A stretch of DNA of 64,000 nucleotides from Fictibacillus nanhaiensis (GCA_016401345.1 JAEACG010000005.1:1-64000); one strand, 5' to 3'. Counted from the stretch's first letter, positions 1 to 8,450 are shown. Translations and numbers: made by a program. Notes: generated by a model not told the origin, from the letters alone.

Positions 1-112
<112 letters not shown>

Positions 113-233
113 GTGTTTGTCTTGCTCTAGTTTTAAAACTGACGGAATTAATTCTTAATTCCTTACCTATTTCTTTTGTTCAGTTTTCAAAGAACTGCTT
201 GTTTCGTGCGTCGCTCGTTTTGGCGACTTTATT

Positions 234-262
234 AGGATATCATCTTAAAAACAAGATGTCAA
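234..262 (-). promoter_or_regulatory. rrn promoter P2
   Basis: On the minus strand a perfect TTGACA -35 (257-262) is followed after 17 bp by TATCCT (234-239), about 120 bp upstream of the 16S 5' end. Tandem SigA promoters are usual for Bacillus rrn operons. Confidence 0.8.
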
Positions 263-325
263 CCTGTTTTTTTATCGTGTTTCCCGACTGCAACATTGTT
301 TCTGTGTGTCGCAGCGACAAGAAAT

Positions 326-355
326 AATATAGCACGATATAGATAAACAGGTCAA
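326..355 (-). promoter_or_regulatory. rrn promoter P1
   Basis: On the minus strand TTGACC (350-355), an 18 bp spacer and TATATT (326-331) lie 92 bp upstream of the P2 box. The block TTGACNTGTTT is shared between P1 and P2, as expected for duplicated rrn promoters. Confidence 0.7.
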
Positions 356-374
356 CACCTTTTTAGAAAAAAGT

Positions 375-1241
375 TTATTCTTTTATTGAGTAGTAACGAT
401 GATACAGGTTTTTGCTCTTTGTTTCCCGCTTGATTGCCTTTATATAACCCTTGTCTTTTAAGTGCGTAAGAATCATAGGAAGATCGATCGCATAGTCTTG
501 AACCTCATCATGTTCCATCAATTCATGATATGCCCATTCATCCTTCTCTTTAATAATACCCAACAGATGATGCGCACCTAATTTTGTTTTAGAAGAAAGT
601 GAAAACTCTGATGCTAGTAATAGAAGTTCGATTCTTTTATCAATCGTCTCTTCTCCTGTTACAAGCTCTTCATACAACTTAAAGATTTCAGGTTGGATCA
701 TCTTCACCTGGTTCCAAACAGTAACTTCTGGATAATATCCATGTTCAATAACAGATAGACGAGCTAAATGATGAAGAGCATGCATGATGTTGTTAAATGC
801 ATCTAAATAATGGCCCGAGTGGAAGAGTTCTTTTCCATCGTTATATCGGCGAAGTAGTTTTGCAAACTCAAGACCAATCTTATGTGTTCTTTCTTCAGCA
901 GGAAACTCGTGAAGTCGGTCTCTTAATCTTGTTATGTACTCATTACGGTTAAATAGAACTTTCCCGTTCATCACCCAATCAACCGCTCTTTTATTCGTAC
1001 CGAGCATCAACCAAGAATTAAGCAGTTGTTCTGTCACAATGTGAAGCGCAGCTGAAGTTGACTCAAACTCGTAGTGTTTGATCATCAAAGGCTGATCGGA
1101 TTCTTTTACTATAATAAGAAGTATTGAATCAAAATGATCCGTGCCAGGGCTGAATGGTTTATTCTTTTCAACAAAAAGCACTCCTAATGTGTTTTCGTTG
1201 CTTGCTCTCTCCTGATACAGCGGGCGTAAAATATCTTCCAT
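375..1241 (-). CDS. ygxA: YgxA-type nucleotidyltransferase-like protein
   Basis: The 288-residue product matches the size and position of B. subtilis YgxA, a nucleotidyltransferase-like protein of unknown substrate that sits beside perR and an rRNA operon. The N-terminal ~120 residues look like a degenerate nucleotidyltransferase fold (GTDHFDSILLIIV region) and the remainder is helical, with a C-terminal winged-helix-like stretch. The open frame extends upstream to 1457, but the extension is hydrophobic, overlaps the divergent ygzB and has no ribosome binding site. The ATG at 1241 is preceded by GGGAG at a 9 nt distance, so it was chosen. The molecular function is not established. Confidence 0.85.
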   Translation of the reverse strand: MEDILRPLYQERASNENTLGVLFVEKNKPFSPGTDHFDSILLIIVKESDQPLMIKHYEFESTSAALHIVTEQLLNSWLMLGTNKRAVDWVMNGKVLFNRNEYITRLRDRLHEFPAEERTHKIGLEFAKLLRRYNDGKELFHSGHYLDAFNNIMHALHHLARLSVIEHGYYPEVTVWNQVKMIQPEIFKLYEELVTGEETIDKRIELLLLASEFSLSSKTKLGAHHLLGIIKEKDEWAYHELMEHDEVQDYAIDLPMILTHLKDKGYIKAIKRETKSKNLYHRYYSIKE

Positions 1242-1359
1242 GAAGGTCATCTCCCATTTTAACAAAATCCTGTTTGTTACTTTCAACATCAAATAAAGAA
1301 ATCCTTTTTCTTTTCCTAAGAGTTCATATGTTATACTAATGAACGGAGGAGGGACAGGT

Positions 1360-1725
1360 ATGATAAAGTATACGAGCAAAATCAATAAAATACGTACGTT
1401 CGCGTTAAGCCTTGTTTTTATAGGTATTATCATCATGTATGCAGGCCTGTTTTTCAAGACAAGTTTTGTCGTTATGTCTATTTTTATGGTGATTGGGTTT
1501 ATCGCAACGATCGCTAGTGCTGGTGTTTACTTCTGGATTGGTATGATCTCTACTCAGGCTGTGCAGGTTGTCTGCCCAAACTGCGGAAAAGTAACGAAAG
1601 TACTAGGACGTGTAGATGCATGTATGTCATGTAACCAGCCACTTACGATGGATAAAGGTCTTGAGGGCGAAGAATTTGATGAGAAATACAACTCAAAACG
1701 CCAGATGCGCAAAGAGAATAGATAA
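1360..1725 (+). CDS. ygzB: YgzB, UPF0295 small membrane protein
   Basis: This 121-residue protein has two hydrophobic segments (about residues 14-35 and 40-62), then a soluble tail with a zinc-ribbon-like CPNCGK ... CMSC arrangement (about residues 74-95) and a charged C-terminus. It corresponds to B. subtilis YgzB (UPF0295), in the same place between ygxA and perR. The start was set at the ATG preceded by GGAGGAGGG at 1344-1352; the in-frame ATG at 1339 lies upstream of that site. Divergent from ygxA, with a TATACT -10-like element just upstream. Function unknown; a membrane location is inferred. Confidence 0.85.
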   Translation: MIKYTSKINKIRTFALSLVFIGIIIMYAGLFFKTSFVVMSIFMVIGFIATIASAGVYFWIGMISTQAVQVVCPNCGKVTKVLGRVDACMSCNQPLTMDKGLEGEEFDEKYNSKRQMRKENR

Positions 1726-1761
1726 AGCTGACTTACCGTAGTGGAAAGTCAGCTTTTTTTT
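1725..1761. terminator. Bidirectional terminator between ygzB and perR
   Basis: An 11 bp perfect stem (AAAGCTGACTT / AAGTCAGCTTT) with a 10 nt loop is flanked by a T-run on the plus side and A-rich sequence on the other. It lies between the convergent ygzB and perR stops. Confidence 0.85.
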
Positions 1762-2191
1762 AATGTTTTCTTTTGCAATCCGGGCATACTCCGTAAATTT
1801 CCATACGGTGTCGGCCTACATCAAACCCTGTTACAGATTCTGCTAGACTCTCAACCTCATCTAAACCGGGATAATGGAAATCCACTATCTTGCCGCATGA
1901 ATCACAGATGATATGGTAGTGATCAGTCGTCACACAATCAAATCGGCTTGATGAATCCCCATAAGTCAGTTCTTTTACAAGACCCGCTTCTTTAAAAACT
2001 CTAAGGTTATTGTAGACTGTTGCTACACTCATATTTGGAAATTTCCCCTCCAGCGCTTTGTAAATCTCATCAGCAGTCGGATGGGACATTGATTGGATAA
2101 GATGCTCTAAGATAGCATGACGCTGAGGTGTAATCCTTACACCTACTGATTTTAAGTTGTCGATTGCCGCGTTTATCTTAGCGCTTGACAT
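1760..2191 (-). CDS. perR: PerR, peroxide-sensing Fur-family repressor
   Basis: This 143-residue Fur-family repressor senses hydrogen peroxide by metal-catalysed histidine oxidation. The N-terminal winged helix contains [12 protein letters not shown] and [15 protein letters not shown]. All regulatory metal ligands of B. subtilis PerR are at the same positions (H37, D85, H91, H93, D104), with Asp rather than Glu at 104 as in peroxide sensors. The structural zinc site CDSC ... CPDC (C96, C99, C136, C139) is complete. The start at 2191 aligns residue for residue with B. subtilis PerR and is preceded by GGGGTG at 7 nt; an upstream ATG at 2206 has no ribosome binding site. Autoregulation is indicated by a Per box at 2226-2240. 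Confidence 0.95.
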   Translation of the reverse strand: MSSAKINAAIDNLKSVGVRITPQRHAILEHLIQSMSHPTADEIYKALEGKFPNMSVATVYNNLRVFKEAGLVKELTYGDSSSRFDCVTTDHYHIICDSCGKIVDFHYPGLDEVESLAESVTGFDVGRHRMEIYGVCPDCKRKH

Positions 2192-2225
2192 CGTCATGCA
2201 CCCCATTTCTTTAAGAATTCTTACT

Positions 2226-2240
2226 TTATAATCGTTATAA
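2226..2240. promoter_or_regulatory. Per box upstream of perR
   Basis: TTATAATCGTTATAA differs from the Bacillus Per-box consensus TTATAATNATTATAA at one position. It lies 35 bp upstream of the perR start, which fits autorepression. Confidence 0.85.
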
Positions 2241-2298
2241 TTAGTCTACTGCTTTTCTACAGGTTTTGTCAATTGAAGTGTATGTATGCAGTATTGTA

Positions 2299-2847
2299 TT
2301 AGGACTGATTTTCGTGTAGAACTGGCTCTTTCACTTTCATTTGTTCGTTAACGTAACGTGCAGCAACGAAGAGGAAATCAGAAAGTCTGTTAAGATAAGA
2401 CAACACAAGTGGATTTACACCTTCAATTTCTACAGCAATACGTTCTGCTCGCCTCGCAATTGTTCGTGCGGTATGAAGAGCACTTGCTGACGGGGAACCA
2501 CCAGGAAGAATGAACTGCTTTAAAGGTTTCAGTCCCGCCTGCCAATGATCAATCGTCTCTTCAAGAAATGAGATATCTTCTTCTTTTAATTTCCACGCTA
2601 CTTCCTTACCCGCTGGAGTTGCTAGCTCAGCTCCAACATGAAACAAAACAGTCTGTACTTTTTGCATAACAGTTGTCGCTTTTTCTGCCCATTCTTCTCT
2701 CGGCAGCAAGCTTACGCCAAATCCGATCATGCTATTCGCTTCATCACATGTGCCATACGCGTCTACGCGCACATCGTTTTTAGAAACCCGTTCACCAAAG
2801 ATTAATGATGTTGTTCCTTTATCTCCAGTTTTTGTGTAAATTTTCAT
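2299..2847 (-). CDS. Cob(I)yrinic acid a,c-diamide adenosyltransferase, PduO type
   Basis: This 182-residue enzyme transfers adenosyl from ATP to cob(I)alamin, giving coenzyme B12. PduO-family hallmarks run in order: the N-terminal ATP motif KIYTKTGDKG, RVDAYGTCDEANSMIG, FILPGG, HTARTIARRAERIA and YLNRLSDFLFVAARY. Length is normal for the family (B. subtilis YvqK). The start at 2847 follows GGGGG at 8 nt; the longer frame begins inside the preceding gene. The upstream dehydrogenase stops at 2849, so the two are probably one transcript. No other B12 genes are nearby, so it probably serves salvage. Confidence 0.92.
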   Translation of the reverse strand: MKIYTKTGDKGTTSLIFGERVSKNDVRVDAYGTCDEANSMIGFGVSLLPREEWAEKATTVMQKVQTVLFHVGAELATPAGKEVAWKLKEEDISFLEETIDHWQAGLKPLKQFILPGGSPSASALHTARTIARRAERIAVEIEGVNPLVLSYLNRLSDFLFVAARYVNEQMKVKEPVLHENQS

Positions 2848-2848
2848 A

Positions 2849-3799
2849 CTAATACCCCCGGTCATATGGAATGATATTGATCATCTCTTTACGCTTATCA
2901 TTTCTATATAGAGTTAGATTATCACAAAAGATCTCGATCGCTCTTTCTTGATATTGAGGTGAAATCCCTGAAAGGTGCGGCGTAACCGTTACGTTCTTCA
3001 TATCCCATAATGGACTTTCTTCTACTAATGGCTCTTTTTCAAACACATCGAGAACGGCGTGGCCAATCTTCTCGGCTTGCAATGCTTGGATCAGCTCTTC
3101 TTCGTCTACCGTTTTCCCTCTTCCAATATTAATGAATACTGTGTTTCGCTTCATTAGAGAAAAGGCGCTCTTTTCAACGAAATGAAAAGTATGTGGCGTT
3201 GATGGGAGAACATTCACGATAAAATCACTTTCTTCATAAAGAGTGGAGATTCCTTCTTTATCCACGATTACATCACAGTTTTCAGCCGGATGCCCGCTTC
3301 TATTAAATCCGATGGTTTTCATATTAAAAGCTTTAGCAAGTCTTGCTATCTCGCATCCGATTGCTCCTGTTCCTAATATACCAAGCGTCTTTCCTGAGAT
3401 CTCAGTCATCGGCACTTTCCGATCCCACGTGTGCTGTTTTTGATTTTCTAAAAGCAGACTTGCTTTGCGTGAAACTTGCAGCATCATGGAAATCGTATAT
3501 TCTGCCATAGGCGTTTTGTGGATGCCTCTTGCATTCGTAATCAGAATATCTTGTTTTTCTAGAGCTTTAAACGGCATTTTATCAAGACCAGCTGAAATAA
3601 CCATGATCCATTGTAGTTCTTTTGATTCAGCTACTAATTCATCAGTTAGATCTTCCCCATAAGATAATAAGATTTCAGCTTGATTAAGATACGCCTTAGC
3701 TTCTTTCATGTTCTTATAAAAATGAAATTCTTCATTCGGGAACGTGTTCTTTAATCCATCTTTTATATCATCTCTTAATCGCGCGCTGGAAAGAATCAT
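2849..3799 (-). CDS. D-isomer-specific 2-hydroxyacid dehydrogenase family protein
   Basis: A 316-residue NAD(P)H-dependent 2-hydroxyacid dehydrogenase. The split catalytic domain surrounds a Rossmann fold with GILGTGAIGCEIA (about residue 140). The family triad is visible: Arg in NIGRGKTVDEEEL, Glu in FEKEPL and His in TPHLSG. The substrate cannot be told from sequence; glyoxylate/hydroxypyruvate reductase-like activity is possible. The ATG at 3799 has GAGGTG 6 nt upstream; an in-frame GTG at 3808 overlaps that site. It lies directly upstream of the adenosyltransferase and downstream of the terminator at 3825-3856. Confidence 0.85.
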   Translation of the reverse strand: MILSSARLRDDIKDGLKNTFPNEEFHFYKNMKEAKAYLNQAEILLSYGEDLTDELVAESKELQWIMVISAGLDKMPFKALEKQDILITNARGIHKTPMAEYTISMMLQVSRKASLLLENQKQHTWDRKVPMTEISGKTLGILGTGAIGCEIARLAKAFNMKTIGFNRSGHPAENCDVIVDKEGISTLYEESDFIVNVLPSTPHTFHFVEKSAFSLMKRNTVFINIGRGKTVDEEELIQALQAEKIGHAVLDVFEKEPLVEESPLWDMKNVTVTPHLSGISPQYQERAIEIFCDNLTLYRNDKRKEMINIIPYDRGY

Positions 3800-3824
3800 A
3801 AGGAACACCTCTTTTCGAGTAATA

Positions 3825-3856
3825 GAAAAAGCGGGAACGTGCTCCCCGCTTTTTTA
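3825..3856 (-). terminator. Terminator downstream of the aminopeptidase
   Basis: The stem AAAAAGCGGG / CCCGCTTTTTT ends in a T-run in the minus direction. It separates the aminopeptidase transcript from the dehydrogenase gene. Confidence 0.75.
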
Positions 3857-3913
3857 AGTTGTTGCTGTTTTGTTTTGGCTGTTTGTTTTTGAAAAGCTTT
3901 GTAGCTTGAGGGA

Positions 3914-4041
3914 GTTGATTTCCGCTCCAGGTGCTTCGCTTTCCGCGGGGCAGGCGGTGAGCCCCTTGCCGCTTTGCGCCCTTAAGGGTCTCACCTGACC
4001 GCTTGTCCCGCAGGAGTCTCACACCTTCTACTACAATCAAC
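3914..4041. repeat. Dispersed 128-bp intergenic repeat, full copy A
   Basis: A full-length copy of the family also found at 19521-19649, 31062-31190 and 49072-49199. It begins GTTGATT and ends AATCAAC, with inner imperfect inverted arms (AGGTGC near the left end, CACCT near the right). The core can fold into GC-rich hairpins: GCGGTGAG...CTCACCTGACCGC and GCCGC...GCGCC-like pairs. It lies between the aminopeptidase stop and its terminator. A 91-codon open frame here is a by-product of the GC-rich repeat. Confidence 0.85.
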
Positions 4042-4088
4042 AAGCAATGAAGATATCTCCAAAAGCAATAATACTTAGAGAAGAACGT

Positions 4089-5198
4089 TTATTTTAGGTT
4101 CTCCGGATTAAGTCCTTGAAGTTCCGGCAGTACGAACAAACCGTCTTTTCTGATTAATACATCATCAAAGTAGATCTCTCCACCACCGTACTCTGGACGT
4201 TGAATCAACACCATATCCCAGTGGATGCCTGATTCGTTTCCGTTGTAAGCATCTTGATACGCTCTTCCAGGTGTGAAGTGAATGCTACCGCCTATCTTTT
4301 CATCAAATAAGATATCTCCCATCGGGTGCTGGATCAGTGGATTTACCCCGATCGCAAATTCCCCAACATAACGAGCACCTTCATCTGTATTAAAGATCTC
4401 GTTTAATTTTTCGGTGTTGTCTGAAGTGGCTTCAACAATCTTTCCATCTTTGAATGTAAGTTTTACGTTGTTAAACGTTGTTCCGTGATAAGGACAAGGT
4501 GTGTTATAAGTAATGGTTCCATTCACACTGTCTTTTACGGGTGCCGTAAATACTTCTCCGTCAGGAATGTTATTTTCACCTGCACACATAACAGCTGGAA
4601 TTCCTTTGATCGAGAACGTTAGATCAGTTCCAGGAGCTGTGATGCGTACTTTATCTGTACTTTCCATTAATGCATGAAGTGGTTTTTGTGCTTCAGCCAT
4701 CGCCTTATAATCCACGTTACACACATCAAGTACAAAATCAGTGAACTTTTCTAAGCTCATTTTTGCCATTTGTGCAAGACCTGTAGTTGGGTAGTTTAAT
4801 AATACCCATTGTCGGTCATTGATGATCATGTTTTGAACAGGTTTATTGATCTCCGCTTTCATCTGGAAAATCTCACTTGGAACTTCTGAGAACTCTGCAT
4901 CATTGTTTTTACATTGAATAGAGATATACGCATCAATATCTTCTATGCGTGTAAGATCCCATTTCACTTGTGCCTCAGAATGCTCTTTCGTTGAGCCCAT
5001 CATTAATGCACGTGAAATTTCTTCGTCTGCTAGTTGTACGTAAGGAAAAGCTCCTAGTTTATATGTTTCTTGAACGAGTTCTTTTACAAGTGGCTTCCCA
5101 GCTAAGAATGAAGTAATAAGTACTTTTTGCCCTTTTTCAACCTTTAGTGAATGCGTCAGCAATGTTCTAGCCAACGTCGTTAAACGTTCATCTCTCAT
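4089..5198 (-). CDS. M29-family aminopeptidase
   Basis: A 369-residue metallo-aminopeptidase of family M29 (AmpS / aminopeptidase T type), expected to remove N-terminal residues from cytosolic peptides using two divalent metals. Visible motifs are the active-site segment NNIPDGEVFTAP (about residue 210), PCPYHGTTFNNV, and the C-terminal metal-binding region IQHPMGDILFDEKIGGSIHF ... GIHWDMVL. Length is typical for the shorter Bacillus M29 enzymes. There is no signal peptide, so it is cytosolic. The start at 5198 follows GGGGGTTATACATA, a modest site. Monocistronic with its own downstream repeat and terminator. Confidence 0.9.
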   Translation of the reverse strand: MRDERLTTLARTLLTHSLKVEKGQKVLITSFLAGKPLVKELVQETYKLGAFPYVQLADEEISRALMMGSTKEHSEAQVKWDLTRIEDIDAYISIQCKNNDAEFSEVPSEIFQMKAEINKPVQNMIINDRQWVLLNYPTTGLAQMAKMSLEKFTDFVLDVCNVDYKAMAEAQKPLHALMESTDKVRITAPGTDLTFSIKGIPAVMCAGENNIPDGEVFTAPVKDSVNGTITYNTPCPYHGTTFNNVKLTFKDGKIVEATSDNTEKLNEIFNTDEGARYVGEFAIGVNPLIQHPMGDILFDEKIGGSIHFTPGRAYQDAYNGNESGIHWDMVLIQRPEYGGGEIYFDDVLIRKDGLFVLPELQGLNPENLK

Positions 5199-5289
5199 TA
5201 TGTATAACCCCCGAATTTATATGTTATAAAATTCACACTATTTCATTTTATCACGCATAATCCATCATGCCTATTTATTAGGAACGAAA

Positions 5290-5320
5290 AGCATAGTCTA
5301 TCAGTCTCTGCTGCATACTA
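5290..5320 (+). promoter_or_regulatory. SigG-type promoter of sspH
   Basis: A perfect SigG -10 (CATACTA, 5314-5320) lies 18 bp downstream of AGCATA (5290-5295), one mismatch from the TG(A/C)ATA -35. The position fits forespore expression of the SASP gene at 5345. Confidence 0.75.
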
Positions 5321-5344
5321 TTTGGCGTGGAGGTGAATGAATTC

Positions 5345-5524
5345 ATGAACGTATCACGCGCTCAGCAGATCATTGAATCAGAAAAAGAGATCCAAGTGCT
5401 TCACAACGGAACTCCTGTATGGCTTCAATCTGTTGATGAAAACAATCAAACCGCTAGAGCTTACACAAGAGAACAGCCGGATCACGAAATGGACATACCG
5501 GTTAACGAACTTCAGGAAAGTTAA
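5345..5524 (+). CDS. sspH: Small acid-soluble spore protein, H type
   Basis: This 59-residue protein matches the SspH family in length and pattern: MNVSRAQQI at the N-terminus, VLHNGTPVWLQSVDE in the middle and a charged tail with VNELQES. H-type SASPs are minor forespore proteins packed in the spore core. The ATG at 5345 sits 9 nt after GGAGGTG; the in-frame ATG at 5327 would overlap that site. A SigG-like promoter precedes it and a shared terminator follows. Confidence 0.9.
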   Translation: MNVSRAQQIIESEKEIQVLHNGTPVWLQSVDENNQTARAYTREQPDHEMDIPVNELQES

Positions 5525-5552
5525 AAAGCCCCGATTTCTCAGGGCTTTTTTC
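5524..5552. terminator. Bidirectional terminator between sspH and bcp
   Basis: AAAAAGCCC / GGGCTTTTTT hairpin with an 11 nt loop, between two convergent stops. Confidence 0.8.
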
Positions 5553-6022
5553 TATGACAGATTTTCTTCTATAAATTTCAATGCTTCTTCAACATGATCC
5601 TTCACTTTAACTTTTCGATATTCTTTCGCGATGTTTCCTTCTCCATCAATAATAAACGTGGAGCGTTCGATTCCCATGTATTCCTTGCCAAAGTTCTTTT
5701 TCAGTTTCCAAACATCGTACAGCTCTGCAACTTTATGTTCCTCATCAGCTAAAAGGATGAACGGAAGACCATGCTTCTCGATAAATTTGTCATGTCGCGC
5801 TAGCGGGTCAGGACTAACTCCGAGAATAACGGTATTCTGTTTCTTAAAGTTTTCGTGACGATCTCTGAAATCACATGCTTGCGTTGTACATCCTGGCGTC
5901 ATATCTTTTGGATAAAAGTAGAGAACCACATTTTTGCCTTTGAAATCTATTAATTTAACTTCTTCTCCATTACTTGCCGGTAATGCAAAGTCAGGTGCTT
6001 TACTTCCTGTTTTTATCGTCAT
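5552..6022 (-). CDS. bcp: Thioredoxin-dependent thiol peroxidase (BCP/PrxQ)
   Basis: A 156-residue peroxiredoxin of the BCP/PrxQ group (YgaF in B. subtilis) that reduces hydrogen and organic peroxides using thioredoxin. The peroxidatic Cys45 in KDMTPGCTTQAC and the resolving Cys50 five residues later are both present, as in atypical two-cysteine PrxQ. Other fold markers are NVVLYFYPKD and GIERSTFIID. Its position near perR mirrors B. subtilis. No Per box is visible upstream, so PerR control is not supported here. Confidence 0.93.
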   Translation of the reverse strand: MTIKTGSKAPDFALPASNGEEVKLIDFKGKNVVLYFYPKDMTPGCTTQACDFRDRHENFKKQNTVILGVSPDPLARHDKFIEKHGLPFILLADEEHKVAELYDVWKLKKNFGKEYMGIERSTFIIDGEGNIAKEYRKVKVKDHVEEALKFIEENLS

Positions 6023-6088
6023 TGTATTTTAGACCTCCTTAAAGTTTCATCTTCTTTAAGGGTAGCCTATATGTCCGTTTTCAAACAA

Positions 6089-6505
6089 CTATTTTGCCAT
6101 CTTGTTATGGTGAACAACCGAAGATAACACGAAAGCAATCGGCAGCAAGTACCCGATCAGCGCTTGAAGAGCGGCTATCCACCTTCCTGCTCCAACAGGT
6201 ACGATGTCTCCATAACCTACTGACAAAATCGTCGTGCTGCTGAAATAGATGCATGCTTCTATAAAAGAGAAAAAGTCACTCTGATTCAATTCTAGTTTTA
6301 TGACGGGATAGCCCATCAGAGAGATAAGGGCATAAATGAGCCCAAATCCTGAAATGATCGTTCCATACACGATGAACAAGATCAGCAGATGACTCGCTGG
6401 CATCAGATGTTCTTTGATTCCAGGATGTTTAAAGAGCATCCATATACTTCTGATAATGAGACTAGCAGTTGTTATGATCAAGATTACTAATACGACATTT
6501 TCCAT
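6089..6505 (-). CDS. Two-TM potassium channel-like membrane protein
   Basis: A 138-residue integral membrane protein with the selectivity-filter motif TTILSVGYGDIVP (about residues 92-104) between hydrophobic helices, matching the Ion_trans_2 pore domain. There is one extra N-terminal helix (residues 3-22) and no RCK/TrkA-N domain, so it is a minimal channel of unknown gating. ATG 6505 has AGAGAGGTG 6 nt upstream; a GTG at 6514 overlaps that site. Monocistronic between bcp and the azoreductase-like gene. Confidence 0.85.
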   Translation of the reverse strand: MENVVLVILIITTASLIIRSIWMLFKHPGIKEHLMPASHLLILFIVYGTIISGFGLIYALISLMGYPVIKLELNQSDFFSFIEACIYFSSTTILSVGYGDIVPVGAGRWIAALQALIGYLLPIAFVLSSVVHHNKMAK

Positions 6506-6565
6506 TCTGTCCACCTCTCTTTATCCTATGAAAAAGAAAGATTGAATAGGACAGCCTTATGATCA

Positions 6566-6598
6566 AAAAAGACAGCCTGATTTTCACAGGCTGTCTTC
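6566..6598 (-). terminator. Terminator of the azoreductase-like gene
   Basis: Perfect 11 bp stem AAGACAGCCTG / CAGGCTGTCTT with a T-run in the minus direction, just after the stop at 6606. Confidence 0.85.
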
Positions 6599-6605
6599 TT
6601 ACTTT

Positions 6606-7151
6606 TTATTTAGCTTGGTTTACTGAAATCGCTTCTGTTAACTCTTTTAACTGAAGTGTTAACTCACGCACGCGCGTTTGTGCCAATTCATCAACGAGTA
6701 CGTTGCCTTCATCAAAATTAACTGGATCTGCAACAAATTGATCTGGCAGTACTAAGCTGTATACACCGCGGAGCACAGTGCGAAGATTAGTCAATGCGTT
6801 CATTCCGCCCTTTCCGCCTCCTGCAGCAACAGCAATTGCTGACGGTTTGTTCTTAAAATGCTTTCCTCCTAAGAAATCAAGCGCATTTTTCAATGCTCCG
6901 CTTATTCCGCTGTGATACTCTGGGCTCGTTACAAAAAAGCCATCAGCTTGTTCAGCATACTCAGCTAATTTTTTTACTGTCTCATTCTGAGCTGTCGTAG
7001 CATCTCCAGTAAATAAAGGTAACTTATCGATTCCAACATCAAAATACGAGACTTCAACGTTCATCTGTTTCAACGTTTCTGCAGCGAACTGTGCAATTCC
7101 TCTTGTTCTTGATTCTGCTGTCGGACTTCCTGCAATCACCATAATTTTCAT
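6606..7151 (-). CDS. NADPH-dependent FMN reductase / azoreductase-like flavoprotein
   Basis: A 181-residue flavodoxin-fold reductase of the NADPH-dependent FMN reductase family, close in pattern to B. subtilis Azr (YhdA). The phosphate-binding loop AGSPTAESRTRG is at residues 6-17, TSPEYHSGISGALKNALDF at about 75-93 and AAGGGKGGMNALTNLRTVLRGVY at about 107-129. It probably reduces quinones, azo compounds or flavin with NADPH in the cytosol. ATG 7151 follows GAGGAA at 6 nt; the longer frame adds an unlikely leader. It diverges from the ArsR-type operon, and a 14 bp palindrome lies in the shared upstream region. Confidence 0.88.
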   Translation of the reverse strand: MKIMVIAGSPTAESRTRGIAQFAAETLKQMNVEVSYFDVGIDKLPLFTGDATTAQNETVKKLAEYAEQADGFFVTSPEYHSGISGALKNALDFLGGKHFKNKPSAIAVAAGGGKGGMNALTNLRTVLRGVYSLVLPDQFVADPVNFDEGNVLVDELAQTRVRELTLQLKELTEAISVNQAK

Positions 7152-7232
7152 ATGTATTTCCTCATTTCTGCTATGCAATGTAATTTTGTTTATATCTTAC
7201 AGGATAATGAATGCTTATTTATAACAATAAGC

Positions 7233-7246
7233 TTTCACATGTGAAA
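7233..7246. promoter_or_regulatory. Perfect 14-bp palindrome in a divergent intergenic region
   Basis: TTTCACATGTGAAA is a perfect inverted repeat between the azoreductase-like gene and the divergent ArsR-type operon. It may be an operator for either side; the binding factor is unknown. Confidence 0.4.
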
Positions 7247-7275
7247 AATCAGGTCTTAAGTCCAGAAAATAAACA

Positions 7276-7304
7276 TTGACTTATCTCCTATTAGAATGTA
7301 AATT
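7276..7304 (+). promoter_or_regulatory. Putative SigA promoter of the ArsR/permease operon
   Basis: TTGACT (7276-7281), a 17 bp spacer and TAAATT (7299-7304), 85 bp upstream of the first start. The -10 is weak. Confidence 0.4.
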
Positions 7305-7388
7305 ATTTGTAATTTTGAAATTCTCAAAAACTAATTCGATCTTCAGCTAATCAAATAATATATCATACATAATGGAAGGACGATGAAA

Positions 7389-8435
7389 ATGGCACTTGTT
7401 TCAGTTGACTTTTCCCCTTTTAACGAAATGATAATGAGCCTCCACGTTATTCAAAATCCTGCTCACCACCCATATCGACTTGCATGGGCTGAAAAAGCAA
7501 AAAATAAATTACCGCAAGATCTTTTACTATTAATCAACAAATGGGGACCGCATTTTTATGACTGGATGTATTTCGTTAACATTCGAAACGAATTTCAATT
7601 TAATGAATCTACCGTCGAAGAGGCCATTGAACGTATAGCGCTCATTCCAGACTTAACGTTTTCCTATCTCTTGCTAGGTGAGAAATATGGAAGTGACTCT
7701 TTGCTCAAGTGGAAAAACAGCCCTGCATCAGCACCTCTTCACTCTATTGAACGAGACATTCTTTTACATGCTGCACCCTGGAAAAGGAAGGTTTGTGATT
7801 TCTTTTATGATTACAACCGTCACTTGTTTGCAGAAGAGCTTTTCAGAATTACGCCTTGGATTGCAAGAGCATCTGACAATTTCAAGAAAGAACTGAGTGA
7901 CTCGAAAATTGAAAGTTTAAACAGCATACATCCTGATGTTACAGTAACTTCTGATTCGATAAAAATTAAGAAGAATGATGTTTACACGTTTCCGTTTGAA
8001 GAGTTTCCTAGACTCGTGATTCAGCCATCCACATTCGCTACGCCACACGTCATGCTTTGCTGCAACCAAGACCGAGTTAGCATCGCACTCCATGTTGCTG
8101 TTCCGGATTCAGAAAAAAACCATGAACCACCTGAAGATTTAATTACCTTATTAAAAGTACTGAGTGAGCCAACAAGACTTAAGATCCTGCAAGACTTGCT
8201 TCACCATCCTTACAGCACGAAACAACTTGCTTATAAATACCATCTCACTGAAGCTACCGTATCGAATCATTTAAAGCAGTTGCTTTTATGTGGTTTAGCC
8301 GAAACACAAAGAAAAGGCTATTACGTTTTTTACACCGGTAAGCGAGAAAGACTGGAATCACTTCGTACAGATGTCGCTCAATTTATGCAGCAGCCTGTTT
8401 TGGACGAATATATTTTCACGGCAGACTTAACGTGA
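7389..8435 (+). CDS. ArsR-type HTH regulator with long N-terminal domain
   Basis: A 348-residue protein whose C-terminal ~95 residues form an ArsR-type winged helix (LKVLSEPTRLKILQDLLHH ... STKQLAYKYHLTEATVSNHLKQL). The N-terminal ~240 residues are a soluble domain of the kind seen in large DUF5937-like ArsR regulators, probably ligand sensing. No clustered Cys/His metal site like that of ArsR/SmtB is visible, so a metal signal is not indicated. ATG 7389 is 8 nt after GGAAGGA; the ATG at 7383 is too close. It is followed after 15 bp by two permease genes, which it probably controls. Confidence 0.8.
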   Translation: MALVSVDFSPFNEMIMSLHVIQNPAHHPYRLAWAEKAKNKLPQDLLLLINKWGPHFYDWMYFVNIRNEFQFNESTVEEAIERIALIPDLTFSYLLLGEKYGSDSLLKWKNSPASAPLHSIERDILLHAAPWKRKVCDFFYDYNRHLFAEELFRITPWIARASDNFKKELSDSKIESLNSIHPDVTVTSDSIKIKKNDVYTFPFEEFPRLVIQPSTFATPHVMLCCNQDRVSIALHVAVPDSEKNHEPPEDLITLLKVLSEPTRLKILQDLLHHPYSTKQLAYKYHLTEATVSNHLKQLLLCGLAETQRKGYYVFYTGKRERLESLRTDVAQFMQQPVLDEYIFTADLT

Positions 8436-8450
8436 AAGGAAGCTAAAGTC

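Noticed and set aside
1242-1457. N-terminal extension of ygxA
   Set aside because: It overlaps divergent ygzB, encodes a hydrophobic segment not seen in YgxA, and a better start with a ribosome binding site exists at 1241.
3768-4043. 91-codon minus-strand open frame
   Set aside because: It consists mostly of the dispersed repeat, overlaps the dehydrogenase start and terminator, and has no ribosome binding site; similar frames arise in other repeat copies.
5552-6022. PerR control of bcp
   Set aside because: No Per-box-like sequence is visible upstream of the bcp start (6023-6090).
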